DNA of 64,000 nucleotides, taken from positions 682,001 through 746,000 of the forward strand of contig NZ_JBDPLH010000002.1 of assembly GCF_040187885.1 (NCBI RefSeq). The letters are read 5' to 3'. Below are positions 42,522-51,054 of this stretch, in pieces (the stretch's first letter is position 1; every line of letters starts with the position of its first letter). Source of the stretch: Roseateles_E cavernae. GTDB taxonomy: Bacteria > Pseudomonadota > Gammaproteobacteria > Burkholderiales > Burkholderiaceae_C. The notes beneath the pieces were generated by a model. It saw only the letters and a list, made by a program, of their open reading frames with translations. It made no database searches and was not told where the DNA came from. The position numbers were made by a program, and so were the translations under genes.

Positions 42522-43288
42522 CGATTCACGCGGATTGGCTGAGGCCCGACTGGGGCCTGGATCATGTGCGGGCCTTCATGACCACGCGCGCCGGCGGTGT
42601 CAGCCAGGGCGCTTGCGCCAGCATGAATGTGGGGCTGTCGGTCGGTGACGATCCGTCGGCGGTGGCGCACAACAAGGGCCTGATCGAACAGGCGCTGGGC
42701 GCGCCGGCGCGTTTTGTCTGGCAGGTGCATGGCGCGGCGGTGCTGCGCCTGCGGCCCGAGCATGGGCAGCCGGGCGCGGAACGGGTGCAGGCCGATGCCA
42801 TCGTCAGCACGCTGCCGGGGCTGGGCCTGGCGATCCAGGCGGCCGACTGCCTGCCGGTGCTGTTCGCGGCGCCCGGCGGCGTCGGCGGTGCCCATGCCGG
42901 CTGGCGCGGGCTCTCGGCCGGCGTGCTGGAGAACACCGTGGCCGCGCTCTGTGAGGAGGCCCGCTGCGCGCCGCAGGACATCCATGCCTGGATGGGGGCT
43001 TGCATCGGCCCGACGGCCTTCGAGGTCGGCGAGGATGTGTTGCAGGCCTTTGGCGCGACGCCCTCAGACCTCGATCCGGCGCTGTTCCGCTTCCAGGCCA
43101 ATGAGCAGGGCGAGCCGCGCTGGCGCGCCGATCTGGTGGCGCTGGCGCGGCGGCGTCTGCAGGCGGCCGGCCTGATGCACATCAGCGGCGGGCATTGGTG
43201 CACCCATGGCGATGCCTCACGGTTTTTCTCCTTCCGCCGCAGTCGGCTCGACGGTCGCATGGCCGCCGTGATCCGGCTGCTCGGCTGA
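42518..43288 (+). CDS. pgeF: Peptidoglycan editing factor PgeF (laccase-domain, YfiH family)
   Basis: A 256-residue cytosolic protein of the multicopper polyphenol-oxidase-like fold that corrects peptidoglycan precursors carrying L-Ser in place of L-Ala. Key elements are TTRAGGVSQG near the N-terminus, QVHGAAVLRL, the Cys/His site AADCLPVLFA and GAHAGWRGL-like (VGGAHAGWRGLSAGV), and GACIGPTAFEVG. The 3' end overlaps the opposite-strand small membrane gene by 72 bases. Start ATG 42518 overlaps the maiA stop. Confidence 0.92.
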   Translation: MTIHADWLRPDWGLDHVRAFMTTRAGGVSQGACASMNVGLSVGDDPSAVAHNKGLIEQALGAPARFVWQVHGAAVLRLRPEHGQPGAERVQADAIVSTLPGLGLAIQAADCLPVLFAAPGGVGGAHAGWRGLSAGVLENTVAALCEEARCAPQDIHAWMGACIGPTAFEVGEDVLQAFGATPSDLDPALFRFQANEQGEPRWRADLVALARRRLQAAGLMHISGGHWCTHGDASRFFSFRRSRLDGRMAAVIRLLG

Positions 43289-43489
43289 CGGGGGCTCGGC
43301 GGCCTCGGCCCGGCGGCGCGCCGCGCGCCGTGCCGGTGTGCCCAGCAGATACATCACGATGCTGATCGGCAGCGCGCCGTAGAGCACAAAGGTGACGATG
43401 GCGCCCAGCACAGTACCCTGGCTGCTGGTGGCCTCGGCCAGGGCCATCATCAACGCAACATAGAGCCAGGCGATTGCAACCAGATACAT
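43217..43489 (-). CDS. Small conserved membrane protein next to phaC
   Basis: A 90-residue protein with two membrane helices (about 3-17 and 28-48) and a charged Ala/Glu/Arg-rich tail (TPARRAARRRAEAAE onwards). Proteins beginning MYLVAIAWLYVALMMALAEA are recurrent in Burkholderiales genomes, so I accept it despite its 72-base antisense overlap with pgeF. Divergent from phaC with 113 bases between. Function unknown. Confidence 0.65.
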   Translation of the reverse strand: MYLVAIAWLYVALMMALAEATSSQGTVLGAIVTFVLYGALPISIVMYLLGTPARRAARRRAEAAEPPSAEQPDHGGHATVEPTAAEGEKP

Positions 43490-43602
43490 GGCAAGTCATC
43501 AGAAGGTAAGTTGAGAAGGGTACAACATGGGTACGGCCGGCTGTGGCAAGCTTCTTGCCTGAGTCGAGACGAACCGGGCCACCCCGGCCCCTGAGGAGAC
43601 AC

Positions 43603-45297
43603 ATGAAGCGCAAGCCCAGCCCTGCCGAGGCCCCAGGCCCGGATGTCAATGCCGCCGCTGCCGACCTGACGGCCGGCCTTGGCGAGATGTGGAAGACGGT
43701 GGCGGGTCTGCAGATCCCGATCGAGGCCCTCAGCGGCCTTCAGACCGACTATCTGAAGCAGGCCACCGAGCTCTGGAACGCCTCGCTGCACGGCGCCAAG
43801 CTGCCCGTGCCGGCGGACCGGCGTTTCGCGGGCGAGGCCTGGAGCAGCAACCCGGCCGGCAGCTTCGTGGCCCAGCTCTATCTGCTGAACGCCCGCACCC
43901 TGCAGCAGATGGCCGACAAGGTCGAAGGCGACGAGAAGACCAAGGCGCGCATCCGCTTCGCCGTCCAGCAATGGGTGGACGCCGCCTCGCCCAGCAACTA
44001 TCTGGCCCTCAATCCCGAGGCGCTGCGCCTGGCGTTGGACAGCAAGGGCGAGAGCATCGCCAAGGGCATGCAGCAGCTGTGGGGAGATGTGCAGCGCGGC
44101 CACCTGTCGCAGACCGATGAGAGCGCCTTCGAGGTGGGCCGCAATGTGGCCACCAGCGAGGGCAGCGTGGTGTTCGAGAACGAGTTCTTCCAGTTGCTGG
44201 AATACAAGCCGCTGACGGCCCAGGTGTTCGAGCGCCCGCTCTTGATGGTGCCGCCCTGCATCAACAAGTACTACATCCTCGATCTGCAGCCCGAGAACTC
44301 GCTGATCCGCTATGCGGTGGAGCAGGGCCATCGGGTCTTTGTGCTCAGCTGGCGCAACCCGGACGAGAGTTGCAAGAGCTGGACCTGGGACGACTATATC
44401 GAGCAGGCCGCGATCAAGGCGATCTCGGTGGTGCAGGAGATCAGCGGCGCCGAGACCATAGACACGCTGGGCTTCTGTGTCGGCGGCACGATTTTGTCCA
44501 CCGCACTGGCGGTGCTGGCCGCGCGCGGCGAGCAGCCGGCGGCCAGCGTGACCCTGCTGACCACCTTGATCGACTTTTCCAGCAACGGCATCCTCGATCT
44601 GTTCGTCGACGAGGGCTCGGTGCAGCTGCGCGAGATGACGATAGGCCCGGCCTCGCCCAAGGGCCCGGGGCTGCTGAAGGGTCAGGAGCTGGCCACCACC
44701 TTCAGCTTTCTGCGCCCCAACGACTTGGTCTGGAACTATGTGGTGGGCAACTACCTGAAGGGCGAGGCGCCGCCGCCGTTTGATCTGCTGTACTGGAACG
44801 GCGACTCGACCAATCTGCCCGGCCCGATGTATTGCTGGTATCTGCGCCACACCTATCTGCAGAACGAGCTGCGGATCCCGGGCCGGCTGAGCGTCTGCGG
44901 CGAAAAGCTGGACCTGGGACTGATCGAGGCGCCGGTCTATATCTACGGCTCGCGCGAGGACCATATCGTGCCCTGGGACAGCGCCTACCGCAGCACCCAG
45001 GTGCTCAAGGGCAAGAAGCGCTTCGTGCTGGGCGCTTCGGGCCATATCGCCGGCGTGATCAACCCGCCGGCCAAGAAAAAGCGCAGCCACTGGATAGGCA
45101 AGACAGCGGCCCTGCCCGCCACCGCCGAGCAGTGGATGGAGACGGCGGTCGAGCATGCCGGCAGCTGGTGGCCCGACTGGGCGGCCTGGCTGGCCGGCCA
45201 TGCCGGCGCTAAGAAGGCCGCGCCCAAGACCCCCGGCGGCAAGGGCTACAAGGCCATCGAGCCGGCGCCAGGCCGCTACGTCAAACAAAAGGCCTGA
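43603..45297 (+). CDS. phaC: Class I poly(3-hydroxyalkanoate) synthase
   Basis: A 564-residue PHA polymerase that polymerises (R)-3-hydroxybutyryl-CoA at the surface of storage granules. The catalytic triad is C292 in the lipase-like box GFCVGG (290-295), D453 in GSREDHIVPW and H481 in ASGHIAGVINPP. The N-terminal region (about 1-190) is the usual granule/dimer domain. Length is typical of class I. A GGAGACAC leader precedes ATG 43603. It is the first gene of phaC-phaA-phaB; no phasin or phaR gene lies in the cluster. Confidence 0.97.
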   Translation: MKRKPSPAEAPGPDVNAAAADLTAGLGEMWKTVAGLQIPIEALSGLQTDYLKQATELWNASLHGAKLPVPADRRFAGEAWSSNPAGSFVAQLYLLNARTLQQMADKVEGDEKTKARIRFAVQQWVDAASPSNYLALNPEALRLALDSKGESIAKGMQQLWGDVQRGHLSQTDESAFEVGRNVATSEGSVVFENEFFQLLEYKPLTAQVFERPLLMVPPCINKYYILDLQPENSLIRYAVEQGHRVFVLSWRNPDESCKSWTWDDYIEQAAIKAISVVQEISGAETIDTLGFCVGGTILSTALAVLAARGEQPAASVTLLTTLIDFSSNGILDLFVDEGSVQLREMTIGPASPKGPGLLKGQELATTFSFLRPNDLVWNYVVGNYLKGEAPPPFDLLYWNGDSTNLPGPMYCWYLRHTYLQNELRIPGRLSVCGEKLDLGLIEAPVYIYGSREDHIVPWDSAYRSTQVLKGKKRFVLGASGHIAGVINPPAKKKRSHWIGKTAALPATAEQWMETAVEHAGSWWPDWAAWLAGHAGAKKAAPKTPGGKGYKAIEPAPGRYVKQKA

Positions 45298-45337
45298 TCG
45301 GACACAGGCCTCATCCTCACTTTCACCGGAGAAGACA

Positions 45338-46519
45338 ATGACTGAAGACATCGTGATCGTCGCCGCGGCCCGTACCGCCATCGGCAAGTTCGGCGGCAGC
45401 CTGGCCAAGACCGCGGCGCCGGATCTGGGGGCGGCGGTGGTCAAGGACCTGCTGCGCCGCGCCAAGCTGGAGGCCGGCCAGATCAGCGAGCTGATCCTGG
45501 GCCAGGTGCTGACAGCCGGCTCCGGCCAGAACCCCGCGCGGCAGACCGTCATCAAGGCCGGTCTGCCGCACGGCGTGCCGGCCTTCACGATCAACAAGGT
45601 CTGCGGCTCGGGCCTGAAGGCCGTGATGCTGGCCGCGCAAGCGATCCGTGATGGCGACAGCGAGATCGTCATCGCCGGTGGCCAGGAGAGCATGAGCCTG
45701 GCACCGCATGTGCTGCCCGGCTCGCGCGAGGGCCAGCGCATGGGCGACTGGAAGCTGATCGACACGATGATCGTCGACGGCCTGTGGGACGTCTACAACC
45801 AGTACCACATGGGCATCACGGCCGAGAACGTCGCCAAGGCCCACGGCATCAGCCGCGAGCAGCAGGACGCGCTGGCGCTGGGCTCGCAGCAGAAGGCGGC
45901 CGCCGCGCAGGATGCCGGCCGCTTCAAGGACGAGATCGTGCCGGTGCTGATCCCGCAGAAGAAGGGCGACGCGCTGGTGTTCGACGCCGACGAGTTCATC
46001 AACCGCAAGAGCAATGCCGAGGCCCTGGCCGGCCTGCGCCCCGCCTTCGACAAAGCCGGCAGCGTGACCGCCGGCAATGCCTCGGGCCTGAATGACGGCG
46101 CCGCCGGCCTGGTGATCATGAGTGCCAAGAAGGCCGCCGCGCTGGGCTTGACCCCGCTGGCCCGCATCGCCTCCTATGCCAGCGCCGGTCTGGACCCGGC
46201 CCTGATGGGCATGGGCCCGGTGCCGGCCGCGCAGAAGGCCCTGGCCCGCGCCGGCTGGAAGCCGCAGGACCTGGACCTGCTGGAGATCAATGAGGCCTTC
46301 GCGGCCCAGGCCTGCGCCGTCCATCAGGAGATGGGCTGGGATACCGGCAAGGTCAATGTCAACGGTGGCGCGATCGCGCTGGGCCACCCGATCGGCGCCT
46401 CCGGCGCCCGCATCCTGGTGACCCTGCTGCACGAGATGCAGCGGCGCGATGCGAAGAAAGGCATCGCCTCGCTGTGCATCGGCGGCGGCATGGGCGTGGC
46501 GCTGACCGTCGAGCGCTGA
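45338..46519 (+). CDS. phaA: Acetyl-CoA acetyltransferase (beta-ketothiolase)
   Basis: A 393-residue thiolase condensing two acetyl-CoA to acetoacetyl-CoA for PHB synthesis. The acylated Cys is C89 (INKVCGSGLKA), with H350 (GHPIGASGARI) and C380 (CIGGGMG) completing the active site. The substrate loop region (GGQESMSLAPHVLPGSR) is typical of biosynthetic thiolases. It lies 40 bases after phaC. Length normal. Confidence 0.96.
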   Translation: MTEDIVIVAAARTAIGKFGGSLAKTAAPDLGAAVVKDLLRRAKLEAGQISELILGQVLTAGSGQNPARQTVIKAGLPHGVPAFTINKVCGSGLKAVMLAAQAIRDGDSEIVIAGGQESMSLAPHVLPGSREGQRMGDWKLIDTMIVDGLWDVYNQYHMGITAENVAKAHGISREQQDALALGSQQKAAAAQDAGRFKDEIVPVLIPQKKGDALVFDADEFINRKSNAEALAGLRPAFDKAGSVTAGNASGLNDGAAGLVIMSAKKAAALGLTPLARIASYASAGLDPALMGMGPVPAAQKALARAGWKPQDLDLLEINEAFAAQACAVHQEMGWDTGKVNVNGGAIALGHPIGASGARILVTLLHEMQRRDAKKGIASLCIGGGMGVALTVER

Positions 46520-46653
46520 GCGAGTAAGGGCGAACCCGCTTGACCCTGGACGGGGCTTGGCGGAGCCTAGGGACGCGTCTTCTTCGAAGCAGAGACAAGG
46601 CCTTTCCGGGCGCGTAGGACGCGGCGCCGAAGGAAGGCGTGAAGGAGATTCAT

Positions 46654-47394
46654 ATGAGCGATAGAAAAGTGGCCTACGTGACCGGCGGCATGGGTGGCAT
46701 CGGCACCGCGATGTGCCAGCGCCTGCACAAGGAAGGCTTTACCGTGATCGCCGGCTGCGGCCCGAGCCGCGACTTCGACAAATGGCTGACCGAGCAGGCC
46801 GCACTGGGCTACAAGTTCTACGCCTCGGTCGGCAATGTCGGCGACTGGGACTCCACGGTCGCCGCCTTCGACAAGGTCAAGGCCGAGCACGGCACGGTCG
46901 ATGTGCTGGTCAACAATGCCGGCATCACCCGCGACGGCATGTTCCGCAAGATGAGCAAGGCCGATTGGGACGCGGTGATGAACACCAATCTGGACAGCAT
47001 GTTCAATGTCACCAAGCAGGTGATCGAGGGCATGCTGGACAAGGGCTGGGGCCGCATCATCAATATCTCCTCGGTCAACGGCGAGAAGGGCCAATTCGGC
47101 CAGACCAACTACTCGGCGGCCAAGGCCGGCATGCACGGCTTCACGATGGCGCTGGCGCAGGAAGTGGCCAGCAAGGGCGTGACGGTCAACACCGTCAGCC
47201 CGGGCTATATCGGCACCGATATGGTCAAGGCCATCAAGCCCGAGGTGCTGGAGAAGATCGTCGCGACGATTCCGATCAAGCGCCTGGGCACGCCCGAGGA
47301 GATCGCCGCCATCGTCGCCTGGCTGGCCGGCGAGGACTCCGGTTTCACGACCGGGGCCGACTTCAGCTGCAACGGCGGCTTGCACATGGGGTGA
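46654..47394 (+). CDS. phaB: Acetoacetyl-CoA reductase
   Basis: A 246-residue NADPH-dependent short-chain dehydrogenase producing (R)-3-hydroxybutyryl-CoA. Cofactor motif TGGMGGIG (10-17), NNAG (87-90), and catalytic S140, Y153 and K157 (NYSAAKAG). The characteristic phaB segment GEKGQFGQTNY is present. An AAGGAGA site lies 5 bases ahead of ATG 46654. A 134-base gap without any gene separates it from phaA. I see no strong signal in that gap. Confidence 0.96.
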   Translation: MSDRKVAYVTGGMGGIGTAMCQRLHKEGFTVIAGCGPSRDFDKWLTEQAALGYKFYASVGNVGDWDSTVAAFDKVKAEHGTVDVLVNNAGITRDGMFRKMSKADWDAVMNTNLDSMFNVTKQVIEGMLDKGWGRIINISSVNGEKGQFGQTNYSAAKAGMHGFTMALAQEVASKGVTVNTVSPGYIGTDMVKAIKPEVLEKIVATIPIKRLGTPEEIAAIVAWLAGEDSGFTTGADFSCNGGLHMG

Positions 47395-47402
47395 TTGGGG
47401 AC

Positions 47403-47464
47403 AGCAAGCAGCCCTGCGGCTGCTTGCTCGCCCCGATCACGCCGCTGGCCTGCAGGCCAGCGGC
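47403..47464. repeat. Two tandem perfect hairpins between convergent phaB and the iclR gene
   Basis: Hairpin 1: an 11-base stem AGCAAGCAGCC / GGCTGCTTGCT with loop CTGC (47403-47428). Hairpin 2: a 10-base stem GCCGCTGGCC / GGCCAGCGGC with loop TGCA (47441-47464). Neither has a T-run. They lie between convergent genes, so they may stop transcription in both directions or protect mRNA ends, as REP-type elements do. Confidence 0.6.
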
Positions 47465-47481
47465 CGGGTGGGCTTGTGGCT

Positions 47482-48285
47482 TCACCCCGCCCGCAATTGC
47501 AACAACCTCGAAATCCCCTGCGCCGCCTCCAGCAGCCGGGGCAGGCAGCTCGCCAGCATGGTGTCGGGCGGCGTGCGGTTGACCTGGCCGCTGACATTGA
47601 GCGCCGCGATGGCGCGGCCGCTGCGGTCGACGATGGGCGCGGCCAGCGACACCAGGCCCTCTTCGAGTTCCTGATTCACCAGGCACCAGCCCTGCTCGCG
47701 CGCGGCGGCGATGCGCTCGCGCAACTCGTCCAGATGCATCACGGTGCGGCCGGTATGGGCCTGCAGCTGCACGCCGCTCAGATGCGCCTCGAGTTCCTCG
47801 GCGTTCATCGAGGCCAGCAGCACCCGCCCCATCGAGGTGCACCAGGCCGGCAGCCGGCTGCCCAGGCCCAGATTGATGCTCATGATCTTGCGCGCCGGCA
47901 CCCGCAGCACATAGACGATGTCCTGACCCTCCAGCACGGCGGCCGAGCAGCTCTCCTTCAGATCGGCCACCAGGTTCTGCATCACCGGCTCGGCAAACTG
48001 CCACAGCGGCTGCGAGGACAGATAGGCAAAGCCCAGGTCGAGAATCTTGGGCGTCAGCGAAAACAGGCGGCCGTCGCTGCGCACATAGCCCAGGGTCTCC
48101 AGGGTCAGCAGGATGCGGCGTGCGCCGGCGCGGGTCAGTCCGCAGCGCTTGGCCACCTCGGTGAGGGTCTGGCGCGGGGCCTCGGCACTGAAGGCGCGGA
48201 TCACGGACAGTCCGCGGGCGAAGGATTGCACATAGCTGTCGCCGGGTTTGAGGTCCGGCAAGGCGGCGGTGGGGGCTTCCGTCAT
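47482..48285 (-). CDS. IclR-family transcriptional regulator (PcaR/PobR-like)
   Basis: A 267-residue regulator: winged helix-turn-helix about 25-85 (SFARGLSVIRAF, then TLTEVAKRCGLTRAGARRIL) and an IclR effector domain (about 100-260; CSAAVLEGQDIVYVLRV, GRVLLASM, and LAAPIVDRSGRAIAALNVS). The sequence style is that of the PcaR/PobR/PcaU branch, which controls protocatechuate and 4-hydroxybenzoate catabolism. The PHB operon converges on it and is not an obvious target. ATG 48285 was preferred to ATG 48303. Confidence 0.88.
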   Translation of the reverse strand: MTEAPTAALPDLKPGDSYVQSFARGLSVIRAFSAEAPRQTLTEVAKRCGLTRAGARRILLTLETLGYVRSDGRLFSLTPKILDLGFAYLSSQPLWQFAEPVMQNLVADLKESCSAAVLEGQDIVYVLRVPARKIMSINLGLGSRLPAWCTSMGRVLLASMNAEELEAHLSGVQLQAHTGRTVMHLDELRERIAAAREQGWCLVNQELEEGLVSLAAPIVDRSGRAIAALNVSGQVNRTPPDTMLASCLPRLLEAAQGISRLLQLRAG

Positions 48286-48355
48286 GGGGCGCAGTATAGG
48301 CATGGCAACTTTGGTTACGATCTCGCCCGTTTGGTTCGATTTTCAGGAGTTGGCA

Positions 48356-49168
48356 ATGGCAATGGACGTGGTGGATTACGAGATCAAGGGCAGCGAGATG
48401 CAGTTCGTCGAGGTCGAGCTCGACCCGGGCGAGGCCGCGATCGGCGAGGCCGGCAGCATGATGTTCATGGACGCCGGCATCGCGATGGACACGGTGTTTG
48501 GTGATGGCTCCGCACAGCAGGGCGGTTTCTTCGGCAAGCTGCTGGGCGCCGGCAAGCGCCTGGTGACCGGCGAGTCGCTGTTCACCACCATCTACACCAA
48601 CAACGCCGGCGCCAAGCAGCGCGTCGCCTTTGCCGCCCCCTATCCGGGCAAGATCCTGCCGATGGATCTGAGCAAGATGGGTGGCACGCTGATCTGCCAG
48701 AAGGACGCCTTTCTGTGCGCGGCGCGCGGCGTCTCGCTGGGCATCGCGATCCAGCAGAAGCTCAGCACCGGCTTCTTCGGCGGCGAGGGCTTCATCATGC
48801 AAAAGCTCGAGGGTGACGGCCTGGCCTTTGTCCATGCCGGTGGCACCTGCCTGCGCCGCACCTTGGCGCCGGGCCAGACCCTGATGGTGGACACCGGCTG
48901 CGTCGTGGCCTACACGCCCAGCGTCAACTTCGAGATCCAGTACGTCGGCAAGATCAAGACGGCGCTGTTCGGCGGCGAGGGCCTGTTCCTGGCCAAGCTC
49001 AGCGGTCCCGGCGAGGTGTGGCTGCAAAGCCTGCCCTTCTCGCGCCTGGCCTCGCGCATCTTCGCTGCCGCGCCGCAGAACGGCGGTCGCCGCGAGGAGG
49101 GCTCGCTGCTGACCGGCGTGGCCGGCGCCGGTATTCTGGGCGGCCTGCTGGGTGGCGACGACGAATAG
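48356..49168 (+). CDS. AIM24 / TIGR00266 family protein
   Basis: A 270-residue protein of conserved beta-rich fold: YEIKGSEMQFVEVELDPGEA, EAGSMMFMDAGI, repeated glycine-rich blocks (FFGGEGFIMQKLEGDG, LFGGEGLFLAKLSGPG) and a C-terminal glycine-rich hydrophobic tail. The family is found from bacteria to mitochondria; its bacterial function is unknown. An AGGAG site precedes ATG 48356 by 6 bases. It is monocistronic: the divergent IclR gene is upstream and a terminator follows at 49194. Confidence 0.85.
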   Translation: MAMDVVDYEIKGSEMQFVEVELDPGEAAIGEAGSMMFMDAGIAMDTVFGDGSAQQGGFFGKLLGAGKRLVTGESLFTTIYTNNAGAKQRVAFAAPYPGKILPMDLSKMGGTLICQKDAFLCAARGVSLGIAIQQKLSTGFFGGEGFIMQKLEGDGLAFVHAGGTCLRRTLAPGQTLMVDTGCVVAYTPSVNFEIQYVGKIKTALFGGEGLFLAKLSGPGEVWLQSLPFSRLASRIFAAAPQNGGRREEGSLLTGVAGAGILGGLLGGDDE

Positions 49169-49193
49169 GCCTTCGCTTCCCGGCCCTACACTC

Positions 49194-49223
49194 AAGGCAG
49201 TGCTCGCACTGCCTTTTGTTTTT
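49194..49223 (+). terminator. Rho-independent terminator after the AIM24-family gene
   Basis: A stem of AAGGCAGTGC (49194-49203) and GCACTGCCTT (49206-49215), with an effective 4-base loop CTCG, is followed by TTGTTTTTT. It lies 26 bases past the stop codon. Confidence 0.9.
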
Positions 49224-49258
49224 TGGGGTGGCGGGCGAACGGACTCCAAGGACTTTCG

Positions 49259-50260
49259 ATGCGAACCCCTTTCCGGTCGTGCTGTGCGGCCGTCTTGATG
49301 CTTGTGCTGATGGCCGCCGGGGCGCAGGCCAGCACGGCAGCCAAGCCGATCTTTGTGCTCAATTCGCTGGATGCCGACATCAGCGTGATCGACCCGGTCA
49401 GCTTCACGCAGATCAAGCGCATCCCCACCGGCAAGGAGCCGCACCACCTCTATCTGAGCCCGGACGAGAAGTCCCTGGTGGTGGCCAATGCGCTGGGCGA
49501 TTCGCTGACCTTTGTCGACCCGCGCACGGCCGAGGTGCAGCGCGTGCTGCGCGACATTCCCGACCCCTACCACCTGCGTTTCTCGCCGGACATGAAGTGG
49601 CTGGTCACGACCGCGAACCGGCTCGACCATGTGGCGCTGTACCGCTGGCTGCCGAGCAATGCGGCGGCGCCGCTGCAGCTGGTCAAGCGCATCGAGGCAC
49701 CGAAGATCCCCAGCCATCTCTCGATCGACAGCCGCAGCCGCATGGTCTATGTGAGCCTGCAGGGCAGCGACGAGCTGCTGGCCATCGACCTGGCGACGCA
49801 GACGCCGCGCTGGAAGATCAAGGTCGGCAAGATGCCGGCCGATGTCTATCTGACGCCGGACGACAAGCACCTGCTGGTGGCACTGACCGGCGACATGCTG
49901 GTCGAGGTCTACAACGTCAGCGGCCCTCAGCCGCAGCTGGTGCGCCGCATAGTGACCGGCAAGGGCGCGCATTCCTTCCGCGCGCTGGGCGATGGCCGCC
50001 ATGTGCTGGTCAGCAACCGCGCGGCCAACACCATCAGCAAGATCGCGCTGGCCGATTTCAGCGTGGTCGGCGAGCTGCCCGGCCCGGGCGGGCCGGACGA
50101 TATGGATGTGTCGGCCGACGGCAAGACCCTGCTGTTCACCTCGCGCTGGGCGCGCAAGCTGACCCTGGTCGATATCGAGCGCCGCCAGGTGCTGCGCCAG
50201 GTCAAGGTGGGCCGCTCGCCGCATGGCGTCTGGACCCTGGATCACGCGCCCCGGCAATGA
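49259..50260 (+). CDS. Exported beta-propeller (YncE-like) protein
   Basis: A 333-residue protein with a signal peptide (about 1-26, ends GAQAS) and a seven-bladed beta-propeller built of YVTN-type repeats: IFVLNSLDADISVIDPVSF, LSPDEKSLVVANALGDSLTF, FSPDMKWLVTTANRLDHVAL and later DVYLTPDDKHLLVALTGD, VSADGKTLLFTSRWARKLTL. These are typical extracytoplasmic scaffolds, some binding metal cofactors or DNA. An AAGGA site precedes ATG 49259. Coupled by ATGA overlap to a polysaccharide deacetylase gene. Confidence 0.83.
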   Translation: MRTPFRSCCAAVLMLVLMAAGAQASTAAKPIFVLNSLDADISVIDPVSFTQIKRIPTGKEPHHLYLSPDEKSLVVANALGDSLTFVDPRTAEVQRVLRDIPDPYHLRFSPDMKWLVTTANRLDHVALYRWLPSNAAAPLQLVKRIEAPKIPSHLSIDSRSRMVYVSLQGSDELLAIDLATQTPRWKIKVGKMPADVYLTPDDKHLLVALTGDMLVEVYNVSGPQPQLVRRIVTGKGAHSFRALGDGRHVLVSNRAANTISKIALADFSVVGELPGPGGPDDMDVSADGKTLLFTSRWARKLTLVDIERRQVLRQVKVGRSPHGVWTLDHAPRQ

Positions 50261-51054
50261 AGATCCAATGGCTGGGGCTCCTGCTGCTGGCGGTGCTGCC
50301 GGCCCAGGCCTGCCAGAGCGGCGAGAAGCCGGTCTATCTGACTTTCGATACCGGCCATATGGGTGTCGCGCCGCTGCTGGCCTCGCTGATCAAGAAGCAT
50401 CAGCTGCGGCTGAGCTTCTTCCTCGCCAATGAGCCGACGCTGGACGGCGGTGCCAGCCTGGACGCGCAATGGGCCCCCTGGTGGCGCGAGCGTGCCGGCG
50501 AAGGCCATGATTTCGGCTCCCACACCTGGGACCACGACATCTGGCTGAAGGACCTGCCGCCGCTGAAGGGCGAGGCACGCTTTCGCTTTCGCACCGTGGC
50601 CGGGCAGCAGACGCCGCGCCTGCGCGAGCTGACGGCTGCGCAGTACTGCGAGGCGTTGAAACAGCCGGCGCGGCGCTTTGCCGAGATGACGGGGCGGCCG
50701 ATGGCGCCGCTGTTCCGCGCCCCCGGCGGCAAGACCTCGCCGGCCCTGCAGGCAGCGGCCAAGGCCTGCGGTTTCGAGCATGTGGGCTGGAGCGCGGCCG
50801 GTTTCCTGGGCGACGAGCTGCCCAGCGATCGCTATCCGAATGCGCAGCTGCTGGCCAAGGCGCTGCGCGAGATCCGGCCCGGTGACATCCTGCTGGCCCA
50901 TCTGGGCATCTGGTCGCGCCAGGACGCCTGGGCGCCGGCGGTGCTGGAGCCGCTGGTGCTGGGGCTGAAGCAGCGCGGCTTCTGCTTCGCGCCGCTGCGC
51001 GAGCATCCGCGCTATGCCGCGCTGATGGCGGCGCAGACTGCCAAGAGGCCCTGA
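50257..51054 (+). CDS. Exported polysaccharide deacetylase (NodB / CE4 family) with a DTG motif
   Basis: A 265-residue CE4 enzyme with signal peptide about 1-18. Motif 1 reads TFDTGH (D31, T32) where classical CE4 has TFDDG, so the metal-binding second Asp is replaced. Motif 2 is intact (SHTWDH, H89 and H93), motif 3 is RAPGG (154-158) and the C-terminal His is in LLAHLG (H215). Several NodB proteins carry DTG, so activity is possible, but metal use may differ. The substrate is probably an exopolysaccharide or peptidoglycan. Overlaps both neighbours (ATGA and shared A at 51054). Confidence 0.83.
   Translation: MKIQWLGLLLLAVLPAQACQSGEKPVYLTFDTGHMGVAPLLASLIKKHQLRLSFFLANEPTLDGGASLDAQWAPWWRERAGEGHDFGSHTWDHDIWLKDLPPLKGEARFRFRTVAGQQTPRLRELTAAQYCEALKQPARRFAEMTGRPMAPLFRAPGGKTSPALQAAAKACGFEHVGWSAAGFLGDELPSDRYPNAQLLAKALREIRPGDILLAHLGIWSRQDAWAPAVLEPLVLGLKQRGFCFAPLREHPRYAALMAAQTAKRP

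Noticed and set aside
43545..43559. GGCAAG-CTT-CTTGCC hairpin ahead of phaC
   Set aside because: Short stem with no T-run and no known PHB-regulator match; not enough to call a regulatory element.
46520..46653. Possible small gene or riboswitch in the phaA-phaB gap
   Set aside because: No open frame with a ribosome site and no convincing folded element is visible; only the phaB leader at its end.
47363..50257. Open reading frame of 964 codons on the minus strand
   Set aside because: It covers the AIM24 and beta-propeller genes in antisense and the IclR gene in another frame, with low-complexity composition; long stop-free antisense frames are expected at this GC content.
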